Shown here piece by piece: positions 38,641 through 50,428 of a DNA stretch of 64,000 nt (position 1 is its first letter; each line of letters begins with the position of its first letter). The DNA comes from Rostratula benghalensis (lineage: Eukaryota; Chordata; Aves; Charadriiformes; Rostratulidae). The stretch is taken from positions 1,693,907 through 1,757,906 of the forward strand of contig VXAI01000115.1 in assembly GCA_013399305.1 (NCBI GenBank), read 5' to 3'. Under the pieces are notes generated by a model. It worked only from the letters and a program-made list of their open reading frames with translations, made no database searches and had not been told where the DNA came from. The translations under genes and the position numbers were made by a program.

Positions 38641-41600
38641 TATAGTACTTGAAAAATGGCACCATTTATGTACAAATCGAATACAAATAGAGTACTTATC
38701 TGATCCCCATTTAGGAACCATTTGCTGGCATCAGAATATTCTCTTATTGGCACTCTAGTGATTATAGAAGAAAAAAAGAGAATGATCTGATTGGGGTAAT
38801 AAAGATGAGACAAAGGGAATTGTGGTTTTATTTCTCCAGTCACCTGCCATGGAACAGGATAATTTGCAAGAAGTCAGTGCTCAGAGAGCCCTGGGTGGCT
38901 GTTTCAGCTGATGAAACAAAGAATGGAATCACTAGATAATCACTTGGAGAGATGAGCTCATGGTGCAGAACGCTAAAATTTTTACTTTCAATTTTTTGGT
39001 TTTAGGCATTTAGTAACACTTTATCAGAATCTTCTGAGTAAGTTAAAGACACTTCTTAAAATGTTTGTCATACTGCTTTTCTAGCAGGTGCTTTTTAAAT
39101 GCCTGTAACAGCTAACCTGCTATTATTTTCATAATGTGTTAATAATGGCTGTAATAGTAGGTAATAGGTTTTTCTCCTAGAAGAGGTGAAATTGATGCAT
39201 AGTATCAGTCTCTGCATGCAAAGAACACATAGGGAACAAGAAGCGCATGTCTCAGAAAATTTTTTGGTGACATCATTTGGATTTTACAAGAATTTTTTAC
39301 AGGAACTTGAAAACTTCATGTAACGAGTGTGAAATGTACGTATGCTTTTGAACACAGATTCAGCTGGGTAGTTTACCGCTTGATTTATTTACCCAAGGAA
39401 GTCCCAAAGATATTGATCTGTGGTTAATTATGTCAATGAAGAAATAATTAGAATGGAAGTTGCCCAGCTTCCTAGACCCTTACATATATCCTGTACCAAT
39501 CACCATTCAAAGTACTATTTCATTCTTCAAGCTTTTGTATTGCTGTCTAACCTCCAATGTTAACTTTTTGTTATGGTTTTCTTTTCTTTGGGGAAATCCT
39601 GTAACAGGCAATTTTTAGATAATCTCAGCAGCTGACCATAGTTTTGCAAAGATGGTAATGCCACAGTTCTGTGCAGACCTATCATTGGGAGACTTTGACA
39701 GAATGCATCAAATCCAATGTGTAACTCATAAACATTGTGTGTGAAATCTGTGTTAGCAGATTTTCTTCTGGAAGGTGCTGGACTGGGGTCTGAGCCAAAC
39801 ACAATACTGCTTTATCTGAGCATTTGAAACCTGAAACTACTGCTGGAGCAGAAATGCAGTACACAGCCAGCCTTTGACATCTTCTACAGGGAGAATATCT
39901 GCACACATGCAAAATATAGAGTTTTAGCAAATTATCTGCAAGCTGCTAGTGCCTGTGTTTTCGAAGTGACAAACTGAGGACATGGCTGTACTTGGGCTCT
40001 CAGAGTGATACTTACACATGGGAAACAAGGACAGAAGCCTCTTGGTTTTTGCCCTGAGCTAAATCACTCTTTGGCTTGTGCTAGTCAAAAGGTAAAAATA
40101 AATACAGTGATAACCCTCAGTCCTCCATTCAGCCGTTTCTTTAGTTGCTCTATTACACTGTACTCCACAGCTGTCTAATCATTGAGTGCCATAAAGGAGA
40201 AGAGCCCTGCATAACCAAGGGGTGAGTCCATCAGAAACTTTTAAAAATGTCCAAAAAAAAAAAAAAATCACTTATTTGAACTTCCAATGCAGATCAAGTC
40301 TGTGCTGCAAAATCATTCCTTGCCTGTACCTTTGTCATTCCAGTGACTTTGGGAAGATATTTTATGGGTGAGGAAACAGCAGAATTTTTAAGAGGCAGAA
40401 ATGATGCAAACTTCACAAATTAAGTTATACTCTGAAAACTTTCCAGTCCAGATTCAGATGGCTCAAGAAATCATTGGGATGTTTATCTAAATCTCATCCA
40501 ATCAAAGCTTCAGAGGTTTAGCCATCACGCCTTGAAAACAACTTACTGGAACTAAAAAGCATAGGGCCTGACTTTGCCCTTACAGTGTCAAATACGTGAT
40601 GCAAACAATGAATTTTCACAGTGTAAAGCTAGAGACATTTAAGACACTGACACAGCGCTAGCATAGCATATACTAAACGTCATACACAAAGTATCTCTAA
40701 TTTGACTTACAGTTGCTATGGTGATGTACTCTATGTGCCTGACTGTAGTAAAGTGGCATCATATAATAAAGATTGCAATACAGTGTGGTGGTATACCAGT
40801 GCAGAGAAACTTGGAAATGTTTTTAAAACTGGAAACAATACAAAGAAATTTCAAGCCATGGTAGTATCCGCATGCAGAACCTTCTTGTAGTGTTCTGCCC
40901 AGAATATCTCTCTACTCATAAGCATTGCTGTAAATTAATCTATCTATATGAAACACCATTTTACTGGTGTTGGTTTTTAATGTCAGTATTGATATTAGAA
41001 CTTAAAATAGATTTGCTTGTTCCTTGAACATGGACGACCTATCAAAAATATGAGAACTTCAATAGGACCCTGTGGGATTTCAGATATCACTCAAATTCAT
41101 GCTCCACTGCTGCAAAAATCACTCAATGCTAGTTATTCTGATGCTTGACTGGTGTGAAATAGCCGTGGCCTGGGTATGTTATAAATATCTTTGAAATTTG
41201 CTATGGATTCTAAAAAGAACAATTTAAGACCAAATAAAATACACTAGGAAAACTCCAAAACAGACGAAAACCAATGTGACTAAACAGTTATCTCAGCCTT
41301 ATGCTAACATACCATGATTTTAAAACTAGCAATGGCCCAAATCTACTTTTTTTCCCTAGAAGTTATCATTATTTATCAAACATGTTCTGTGAACCATTTC
41401 TAAGATCAGACTAGTAAACAATAAAAAAGTTTTCATTTTAGGTAGCGGAGACCGGAGCAATAGATGTCCTACAATTCAGCTTTCTGCCAAAAAATGCCAA
41501 CAAATCAATATTTCTTTTTAGACCACTGAATTTTCATTATCTATTTAAGCAGTTCTTATTTTTATTTGCTGCTGCAGCGGAAAATCCACTGAGAAATAAA

Positions 41601-42070
41601 GAAGACTGGAAAATGTAAATCTCTAATACTGATACATTGCCATAAATATACATTTTGAGTCTCCCATTAATTATTTTATAAAATCAACTTATCATGTTTG
41701 ATATATCACTTTCTCTCACACTTGCTTCTCTTCTAAGTGATAGAAGCAGTTGTTTCTTTTACAGTAAGTTGCTATTCTCCGTGGTCTGCCTTAGAGAACA
41801 TTATTTATTGGTAAACATTAGTATCAGAGAAAAATATGGAGAACTGCAGTGTGCAGTTTAATAGAAAAAGTTGTAAGTGCCCCTTAGTTATTGAAAATAA
41901 AAATAGATCTAACAGAAAGGTTGCTTTTATTAACACTACACTTCTAACAAGCACATCTTAGATTTCCTGGCAAGGCTGCACACCACCAATGATCTTGTTC
42001 AATTCAAAAAGAAATCCTGGTACTTTGTAGGTTAGCATTTGGTGGTATGGCATCTTATGTGCCGCTGTGA
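38641..42070. other. Unique AT-rich sequence
   Basis: No gene or known repeat recognised. There is a 15-base A run at 40253-40267. The 62-codon frame at 40702-40890 has no recognisable features. Confidence 0.5.
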
Positions 42071-42282
42071 TATCACAGAATTGCTGAGGCTGGAAGGCAC
42101 TTCTGATAGTCCAATGCCTGATCAAGAAGGGTCAATTAGAGCTGATTACCCAGGGCTATATCCAGCCAGAGTTTGGATGTTTCCAGGGATGGACACTTCA
42201 GTGCCTATGTGGGCAACGTACTATGGTGTGTGTTTCATCACTCTTACAGTAAACCAGCTTTTTCTTATGTTTAAGTCCTATT
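42071..42282 (-). mobile_element. CR1 LINE 3' region, diverged
   Basis: On the plus strand the blocks run tatcacagaattgctgagg, ctggaaggcacttctgatag, ttacccagggctatatccag, tccagggatggacacttc, then gtgtttcatcactcttacag and tttcttatgtttaagtcc. This is the reverse-complement order of a CR1 3' end. Many substitutions suggest an old copy. Confidence 0.85.
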
Positions 42283-43681
42283 GTCTATTTGGTATCTCAC
42301 TAAGGCCTGAATAAAATGCCCACTAAAATTTATTATTTTAGTCACAGGACAGAAACAAAAGATACAAAAATACATAATAGAGATTGACTGCTTGGTAAAA
42401 AGCTATTATACCACTAAATATGATTTAAGTGATTTTAAAACATCACTTAAGCAGTGAATTCAAAGTGTGCTGTGTGTTTCTTTTTCACTATCCAGAAAGT
42501 AGAATGCCTGTCTTTTTCATTCCTGTTAATTACTCACGAAGAATTGAAAATACCAATAAATGTCATGGAAACAACTGTGAGATCTCCATGGTGATACTGG
42601 TTGGGTCTACATTAACTATTCTGTACTCTTCATCCTGTGTACTGAGTCTGGTCTGCCCACCTTTGTCCCAGCTTGACACTGACCCGAGGCAACTTTGGTA
42701 TGAACCATCTCTGGGTCCTTTGGGAGGAAAACTGGATTTGCAGAACCATGAAGTGCTTTTTTAACCCTCTTTACTCAGATGACAAGTGGGGAATCAGGAC
42801 AGATCTCTTTCTGCCCACAGAGCTTTTTGCCCCACAGTTTAGCCACAACCATTGAAACCCATATTTTCAGACAAAGCCAAGTAATAAGCTTCTTGTCTAA
42901 TGTCTGTCCGTAACCATGATCACAAGCAATTCAAGTGTGGCTCTTTTACTGGTACAAGAGCCTGAATGATGATTTCCCTTTCTCTGTATTCACTCTAGAA
43001 AAAAGAAGGGTCTTCATTACTCAGACCCTGTTTTCAGGGCTGATGTCTCCTGAAGTGTCTGTAATGAGTGATGTTCCGATACAACATGGGCTGAAAGATA
43101 TTTAATAAACCATTCAACCAGCAGCAAACCATATCAATGGATCATCAAGACACGAGTTAATAGCACACAGAGTCAAAAGACACTCAAATTTCATTCTCTC
43201 CTTGCAGTTCAAGCTACAAGTACATAATACAGTACCAGTTGTATTTTAAAAATGAATTCAGCCACATAGCCATATTTCCAAGGGGCAGTTAAGAGGACCC
43301 CTGAGCCAGAAATACTTATGGAAAGAATTCAGGAAACTTATAAAGGAAGAAAACTATTAAAAATGAGGGGACTTAGATCTTGCTTCTCCCATTGTCTCCT
43401 TCCCAGATGTTTTTAAGACAACACTAAAGCTCTAATAACCTTAGTTGTTTTTTTCACTCACATCCTCAGGCAAGGAGGAATTCCATCAAAATCAGTAATA
43501 ACTCTCTGGCACACAACTGTCATTGGTACAAGCAGGTGCAGCCCACCTCCTGTCTTATTTTACCATTAGATCGTTTTAGACTTAACAGTTACACTTTGGT
43601 CCTGATTATTCTGTCCCAAAAGTGCTAAGTGAGAAATGACCTTCTGCCTACAGACAGCTCCCATCTTAGAGCACTTGTCCT
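42283..43681. other. Unique sequence
   Basis: No gene or repeat recognised. The frame at 42429-42764 (111 codons) lacks any family feature. Confidence 0.5.
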
Positions 43682-44065
43682 AAGAATATGGTACTGGAAA
43701 GGACCCTCTTTAATGACAGTTCCTGGCCATGCAATAGGTAGTGCCTTCATAAAGTAATCATTAGCTGCGTCCCAGGAATTACTCGGCTCGCTTATTCCTT
43801 CAGCCCCAGTTGAAAGCTTATTCTAGAACATCACTGCCTTAGTGAGTAGGTGACATGATTTCCAGTCTAAATTTACACAGAGCTGGTTATTGTACTTAAA
43901 GAGCTTTTCTTTCTCCCAGGGGGAAGCTTATTCAGTGATCTGTGTTCCCTTATTTACTCAGACCTTATTCACAGAGCGAAATAATCTTTCTTCCAAGCCT
44001 TCCATTGGCTGGTTTAAATAACCAAGTTCTTACTGTCACCTCTTCTTTGCCTTCTTTTATCAATC
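43682..44065 (-). mobile_element. Ancient CR1/L3-like LINE remnant
   Basis: The left part reads aagaatatggtactggaaag then gaccctctttaatgacag, resembling the reverse of a CR1/L3 3' end. The middle (catcactgccttagtgag, then gatttccagtctaaattt) and right part (agagcttttctttctccc, then cagagcgaaataatctttc) follow the usual order of these elements. Identity is weak by eye and no subfamily is assignable. It is probably much older than the other CR1 copies here. Confidence 0.55.
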
Positions 44066-44548
44066 CCATTATAAATTACTGAAACTACAAGGCATAGATG
44101 CTAACAATCAGGATTTGATATTTTTTTAAGCAAAATTTGGATATGCCTGGCAGCGCCTAGGACATACCAGATGAGAGGCCAGACTCACTGTGCTTTCCTC
44201 TAATGCATGAAGAACACTAGAGAAAAAATGCATAGATGTTTTTAAATACATCCATATGTTTTTTTAATGGTAAATCATTACTGGAATTCAGCCTTACCCA
44301 CCTGCTTCAGTGCATGTGAATGCAATACTGTTACTGTTACTGTTTTAGGGTTGAGAACAAGAAAATCTCTCAGATGGTGGTGAAACTACCTGCTATAGCT
44401 GGTAGTCTCAAAAAACATATCAGTCAGCCTTATTTCAAATGTGCGTCATTGACAAATGTGAGGGGTCCACCCTGATGGAAAACTTAGGAGAAATTCCTGC
44501 AAGGAGGCAGGTCTGCAACCATGGGATTTTAGAAGGATCACTCAATTA
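44066..44548. other. Unique sequence up to the assembly gap
   Basis: No gene recognised. ORF-like frames that run into the Ns have no meaning. Confidence 0.5.
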
Positions 44549-44757
44549 NNNNNNNNNNNNNNNNNNNNNNNNNNNNNNNNNNNNNNNNNNNNNNNNNNNN
44601 NNNNNNNNNNNNNNNNNNNNNNNNNNNNNNNNNNNNNNNNNNNNNNNNNNNNNNNNNNNNNNNNNNNNNNNNNNNNNNNNNNNNNNNNNNNNNNNNNNNN
44701 NNNNNNNNNNNNNNNNNNNNNNNNNNNNNNNNNNNNNNNNNNNNNNNNNNNNNNNNN
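44549..44757. other. Assembly gap of 209 Ns
   Basis: A run of Ns. The right flank is a purine-only simple repeat, which is the likely cause of the break. The real length is unknown. Confidence 1.
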
Positions 44758-44860
44758 AAAAGAAAAAGAAAAAGAAAAGAAAAGAAAAAGAAAAAGAAAA
44801 AGAAAGAAAAAGAGGAAAAAGAAAAAGAAAAAGAGGAAAAAGAAAAAGAAAAAGAAAAAT
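44758..44860 (+). repeat. (AAAAAG)n-type purine simple repeat
   Basis: About 100 bp of A-runs punctuated by G (mostly AAAAAG, some AAAG, AAAAG and GAGG), directly abutting the gap. The array probably continues into the gap. Confidence 0.95.
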
Positions 44861-45832
44861 AGATGTAAAGATGTACTCCTGTTCCACAAGAAACCACTAT
44901 TCCACTTGATGTAATGGTTTTGCTCCTGTAACAAAGACGTGAACTAAAACCTTTCTTTTTACTTTAGTGAGGAAGTAGGGGGATTTTTATTTATTTATTT
45001 TTTAATACAGAATGGAAAACTCAGGCAAACTGCAAATTGATGGGCGTGTGTTTTTTGTTTCCTAGGAAAGAAACTCCATAGTTTGTCAACGTCAAGTGCA
45101 AAAACCAGTGTTGCTCCTGGAGAATATCACACGGCTCTGTACCCACATGACTTCTATGGGAATTGTGAACACCAGTAAGATCACACAGAAAGGCATTACA
45201 TACTTTTCCCTGCTCACGAGTTTCTGGGCTGTTTTGTTTTGTACTATTCTGCTTTTACATTTTTTTAATAAATCCCAAGACCTTTTATCACTAATGCAGC
45301 ACCAGACAAAACAAGCGGGAAGGATTATAAGAAATTTGAATAACAGCAACAAAAAGCCAATTTAACTGGGGGGTTGCTGCTCTGCTTGTGATGTTTTAAC
45401 TTTTGTGACAGGCAGAGGCTTAGTTTACACTAGGATTTCCTGCATGATTTACAAAGCAGGAGTGAAACCCCTCACATCTATTCTGATAGATCTCCCCCTT
45501 CATCCATCAGTGCTGACAGCGCTAATCTGTAAAGAATTAGTGACCTAGAAGTTCAAGTCAGCTATTCCCTTCATCTGGCTATAACACTATTCATAGAAAC
45601 TGCATATTAAAGGTACCAATAAATGTCAGTGTGCAACGCGAACAAAAAAGATTGATTGTACGTTTTTGCATGAGAACGTGTTTTAGAACAAAAAGCCCGA
45701 TTATCAAATCATCGACATAAAAATAGGAATGCATATGATGGAGTCTTCTGTGAAGAACTTGATTTTTCCTAGCTAAATTGTTTCTGTTCTCCTTTCAGAT
45801 GGCACAGTTTGATCAGATTTAGCTGGCAGAAC

Positions 45833-45840
45833 TGACGTCA
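45833..45840. promoter_or_regulatory. Perfect palindromic CRE
   Basis: TGACGTCA, the full CREB/ATF consensus, with no TATA nearby. It lies 35 bp after a strong acceptor-like tract (tttctgttctcctttcag, 45781-45798). All three frames after that tract are closed within about 40 bases, so a coding exon there is unlikely. Confidence 0.3.
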
Positions 45841-45951
45841 CCCCATAGACGGTGTCTATCTACAAGTCAGTTTGCAGTTTCATGTGAGACACCTGATTCC
45901 TTGCTGGACTAAAGGCACAGATAGTGTGAAGCTGGGGAGTATCAGCTATGT

Positions 45952-45971
45952 CCAATTCATAAATGAATTGG
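45952..45971. repeat. Short perfect inverted repeat
   Basis: Nine-base arms, ccaattcat and atgaattgg, around a two-base centre. AT-rich; no assigned function. Confidence 0.8.
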
Positions 45972-48900
45972 TTTAGCCGCACAGCTTAGACTTAAGGAAG
46001 TCACGCTGGCATTGGAGACCCAAGACACCTGTGATTGGCTCCTTTCTGATTGAACTTGGGAATATCTGCTGCCTCCAGCTTACCATTTCAAAGGACCCTA
46101 ACTGATGTAGCTATTCAAGGCATGAGCTGGAATTGATGTGCACAGCACAAAGACAAGATGCATAAATCTTCAGGCCTTCCATGAAGAACAGCAGCATATT
46201 TTCTCAGCAGGAAAATATATGAGGTACAGTTACTGTACTGTTACAGTGACATCAGAAACACAAGTTTTACTGCTTCTGCCCTCCATGGCTGCAAAACACT
46301 GGAGAAAAGAAATTTTTCAAGCAACAAGAAGGTCAATAGTTCCTGACATTTTTTTGTGATTCCTTAGTCTGAATTATAGCAAAACAATGCAGCTGCTGAC
46401 TAGACCTCATAGTCATCCAACTTTTTCTGATAAATTAGCTGACTAATAAAATTGAGAGTGAGAAGTAAAATACTTGCAGGTAGCAGTAACTAGGGAATGC
46501 AACATGCTAGTTCTCCTTTTCTCATCTCTGAAGTATCCATTTAGGCTCCTGAGGACATTTTCTGTCAAAAGTTGTACTGAACAGAATGCGCTTGGCATTT
46601 ATGGAAAGTCAGTGCAGGCCTGTCCAACAGATAACTCTTCAAAACCCTGTCTGGACTAAAGTTAGGAGAAATTGTTCCTGAATGCCATTTAGATGTCAGT
46701 TTAAAGAGTTCATAACCTGACAAGGAGAAATGCTTTGCAGTGGCATGTAGCTCCTGCAGTGCTGGACAGCTGATCGTGCCAATTTTTATATTTATATATA
46801 TATAAGCTATAGAGGAGTACTCAAGCATGTCTCTCATACCTAGGTATGCCTGAGGTTGAGGCTATACCTTGCCACCAAATTGACCCCCAGATCCCTTGGT
46901 GGAAGTGAATTGATGCAGACTGTTGTGGAAGAGTCACTTGGGAGTTCTGTTCTGAGCTGCCTTCTTTTTGCCCCTAATGTCTCGAATTACCATAAGATTT
47001 TGGCTATCTGGAAGACTGTAACACTTGTGTGCTCATTTTCACAGCCTCCTGCAAATGCTAAAGCATTATGTCATGGTGGAATAGGAAGATTGCTGAAGAA
47101 TAAGTGTCAAAAGAGTGCTGAAAATGAGCCTGAGACCAGCAGATATGTTTCACATGAAGAAAGCCTGTGTGGGCTGGAGGTCCTTGAAAGACAGAAGAGG
47201 CATTTTAGATTATATTCAATAGGCTTGTCATATTTCCCTTTTGATAAAAGATACATCACAAGTCCCAGAAAGCTGGGTTTTAAAGGCAATAGACCAAGCT
47301 TTTCTCTGCACCACAAATCCCAACTCAGGACAAGGTAGAGGATGGGAAATCATTATCTATTGAGAGAAGATGATGTGACCAGCATATCCCAAGGCAATGC
47401 TCCCATATCAGAGAAGAGAAGTTTTTTATGTGCTCATATATTGACAGTTGCAGTAAGGAGAGGCTCAGAGCTGACTGGGTAAGAGAGCAGCACTTTTCTG
47501 CAATGCCTCTTGAGTGTGCACATAGGTAATTTTGGCTGGAAGGAACAGCAGATGGTTGTTTGCCTGAGACAACAAAGGGCAGAAGAAGGCCTCTTCTGTC
47601 TTAGCAATTATTTTGCAGTTTGATTTATGCTTTATTCCTGCAATGAGTTCTAAAACTATTTTTAATTATATGGTGGAAATTTGCATGATGTGGCAGAAAG
47701 AAATGCAACAGAATATGCTTTTGATATTTAAGCCCCAAATTAGTCACCCAGGAATGACTTCTTTCTCAGCTCAGCCTAGAAAGATTATTTGTGAACATGA
47801 AGATTCAAAAATTAGCAATAAGTATAGTTGTGTGTACACAAATGCATAAACATATATAACAGTACCAAAAAAACAGTTCCTATTTCACAGTCCAACAGTC
47901 TGGGATAGGCAGCAATGATTTTATTTACCATAATTTTGAAATTAGGGGTTTAAGAGTGAAATTTAAATTTTCTTAATTAGGTCCCATAAGAACAGCAAGT
48001 ATTTAGACAGTCTTTTAAGCACTGGTCTTTAAAACTCTAGTCAGTAAGTAGGGGTTAATTTTATTGGATTTTAAGGCAACTTCAAAAATCTTTTGAATGA
48101 AAAGGGCATATGGAAAGCATCAAGACAAATCCTGACAGAAAAGCCAGTCTGTTATACTTCCCTCAGTTGTAAGACCTATGAGAAAATGGGATGAAAAGAC
48201 ATTTTTGCTGCAATTAAAATCTTTGGGGAAAGAGGTTACTGAAAGAAATAACTCTCTTGGTAAAATAATCAACAAAGCTGTACCTCAAAGAAGTAACTAA
48301 TGTTAATTCCCTCATCTCCCTGCAACTCCAATCACAGTTCCTGAGTAATCACACTGGATTAGTTACCTAGTGTAATATTCTTCTAGCCCAAGGACAATTT
48401 GCAGAACATCCATACTACATTTTCATGACCGCTGCTGCAATTTCTTTGATTTGATGCCTGTGACTTTGACAATACGCAGAACCCTCGCACATTCACGTGA
48501 CACAATAATCTCTTCTAGGTGATCATATAGCACCAGCAGTCCCTCTGGCCTGTTTCAAACTGATGCCAAAATCATAATGAATACATTTAAGAATAAAATT
48601 ATGCAGAAGAAGATAACATGTTTTTACTAATGTCGATATAATGTGTTTTGAATAGTAAATAATTGTAATAAATAGTAATAATAGCAAATAGTAATAATAG
48701 TAAATACAAAACCCACAACTGTTAACTAGAGAGGTTGCCCAGTATTTAAATGAACATACGTGAGCGAAGCCTTATGGTAACAAACAGATCTTACTTAATG
48801 TTCTATATTATTGCTGAAACAAAAGACTGACACATTTCAGCTGTACTACACTTTCTTCTGGGAGAGCTTTCCTGGCATTTTTGTACAACATCTAATTTAT

Positions 48901-49561
48901 TTCATTCATGCAAATTCTCAAAGGTGGCATTACAAACCTCCAAGAAACACTGCTTACATCACCATATGTTCAGAACACGATGTTAATGGCAAAATTTTCT
49001 GATTTTATATACAGCGATGCCATTGTAAGAAAAAAAAAAATATCTGTTTTTAAACTTTATCCACTGCCCGGCACTACTTTCTAACCAGAAAGTCTCATTT
49101 TGGGTTTTTTTTGCATTTTTTTTTTTGAAACATTGACTTATGCAACATGTAAAGCAAATGAGAAGCAGCACTTCTGCTAACATACTGACTACTCAAATAT
49201 CATATCCACTATTTCACCTTCTAGTTGTCTGAATCCCATCTTTCTCTCTACATAGAGTAAGCATAAATGCCTGCAATACTTATATACATATACGGAATTG
49301 TCCATGAATTCCAAATTATCTTTTTCTCTCTCTATGTATGTGTATGTAGTCATAATTTCATATATACGCTTAAGATCATTACCAGATTTTTTTTGGTTTG
49401 TTGGGGTTTTTTTGTTTGTTTGGTTTGGTTTGGTTTGGTTTCTTCCCAAATTAAAAATCTGAGCCAATTTAATTAGGACAAGCTATGGTATAGTGCAAAA
49501 TATTTCTGGCCTTGTAGTGCATCAGCAGAAAAGTTTTGCATTGAAGTTCTCTGGTATTTCT

Positions 49562-49868
49562 ACAATGATAGAATCAAGACAATGATAGAATCATGGAACG
49601 GTTAGAGATGGAAAGGACCTTAAAGATCACCATGTTCCAACCCCCTCACCACAGGCAGGGACACCTTCCACTAGACTAGGTTGCTCAAAGCCCCATCCAG
49701 ACCCTTAAACACTGCCAGGGATGGGGCATCCACAACTTCCCTGCGTAACCTGTTCCAGTGCCTCACCACCTTCACAGTGAAGAATTTATTTCTGCTATCT
49801 AATCTAAATCTCCCCTTTTTCAATTTAAAGCTGTTACCCCTTGTCCTGTCACTACATCATCCTGGAAT
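49562..49868 (-). mobile_element. CR1 LINE 3' region, about 300 bp
   Basis: Plus-strand blocks are tagaatcatggaacggttag, gaaaggaccttaaagatcac, caggcagggacaccttccac, ggttgctcaaagccccatcc, then ggatggggcatccacaactt, cagtgcctcaccaccttcac, and cccttgtcctgtcactacat. This is the reverse complement of a classic CR1 3' end, and well preserved. Its tail carries a 15-bp direct repeat (49562-49576 and 49579-49593) at a 17-bp period in place of plain octamers. Confidence 0.95.
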
Positions 49869-50390
49869 AAAGAGTTAATGTCTAGAGAAGTTTAAGTAGA
49901 GTTCCAGGGAGAACATTGAACACTTGCAACCATATAATCTGTAACAGGCCTCTATTGTCTAGGCTCCCTGTATTGTATAATAATTTAAGAACCATGGGTG
50001 AGTGGATTCTCTGACTTAGTCAATTTGGTGATTTTCATGACTCCTTGATTAAATGAGTTCCTTTAGATCCCAGTTCAGTAGAGGACAGTTTTACTATGGC
50101 CCTGAGAAGTCAACTACTTTTGAAACTCAATATACTTTGCAGACCGTTCTATAATAGTTTCCATTTTGAAAGGTGGTTAAAGCATGAACACTATGTCATG
50201 CTTTCTCCACAATAACTGTGGAATTCATTTGAAGGGAAGTGGCCCATAGATGATGACTGGCAGAAGATACATTGCCAGTGAGAAGCCCTGATGCCACTTA
50301 AGTTTTCAGATTTAAAATGAAAAAACAGACGCTAACAGAGAAGACAGCTACTACTTGCAGTGACTAACTTGAACAGTATGATTACTTCTG

Positions 50391-50428
50391 CTGCAACAAT
50401 AGTTGAGGTCTACTGCAACAATAGTTGA
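50391..50428 (+). repeat. Short direct repeat, 22-bp period
   Basis: ctgcaacaatagttga at 50391-50406 and again, identical, at 50413-50428. A small local duplication. Confidence 0.85.

Larger units (their letters stand above)
44861..49561. other. Long unique stretch without a recognisable gene
   Basis: Includes the longest non-repeat frame in the window, 160 codons at 46856-47338, which has no domain, no obvious codon bias and no splice support. It also holds an AATAGTAAT-rich simple stretch (48651-48708), a T/G-rich (TTTGG)n stretch (49387-49441), a short perfect hairpin (45952-45971), and a CRE with a splice-acceptor-like tract near 45.8 kb. Confidence 0.5.

Noticed and set aside
44439..44934. 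Several frames of 113-156 codons
   Set aside because: They exist only because the Ns contain no stop codons and the neighbouring purine repeat is open.
46856..47338. 160-codon plus-strand frame
   Set aside because: Longest non-repeat frame, but no recognisable domain, no clear splice context and ordinary composition; this length is expected by chance in 64 kb over six frames.
47521..47590. Possible CR1 tail (ttttggctggaaggaac)
   Set aside because: Only a dozen bases resemble CR1, with no further blocks in order.
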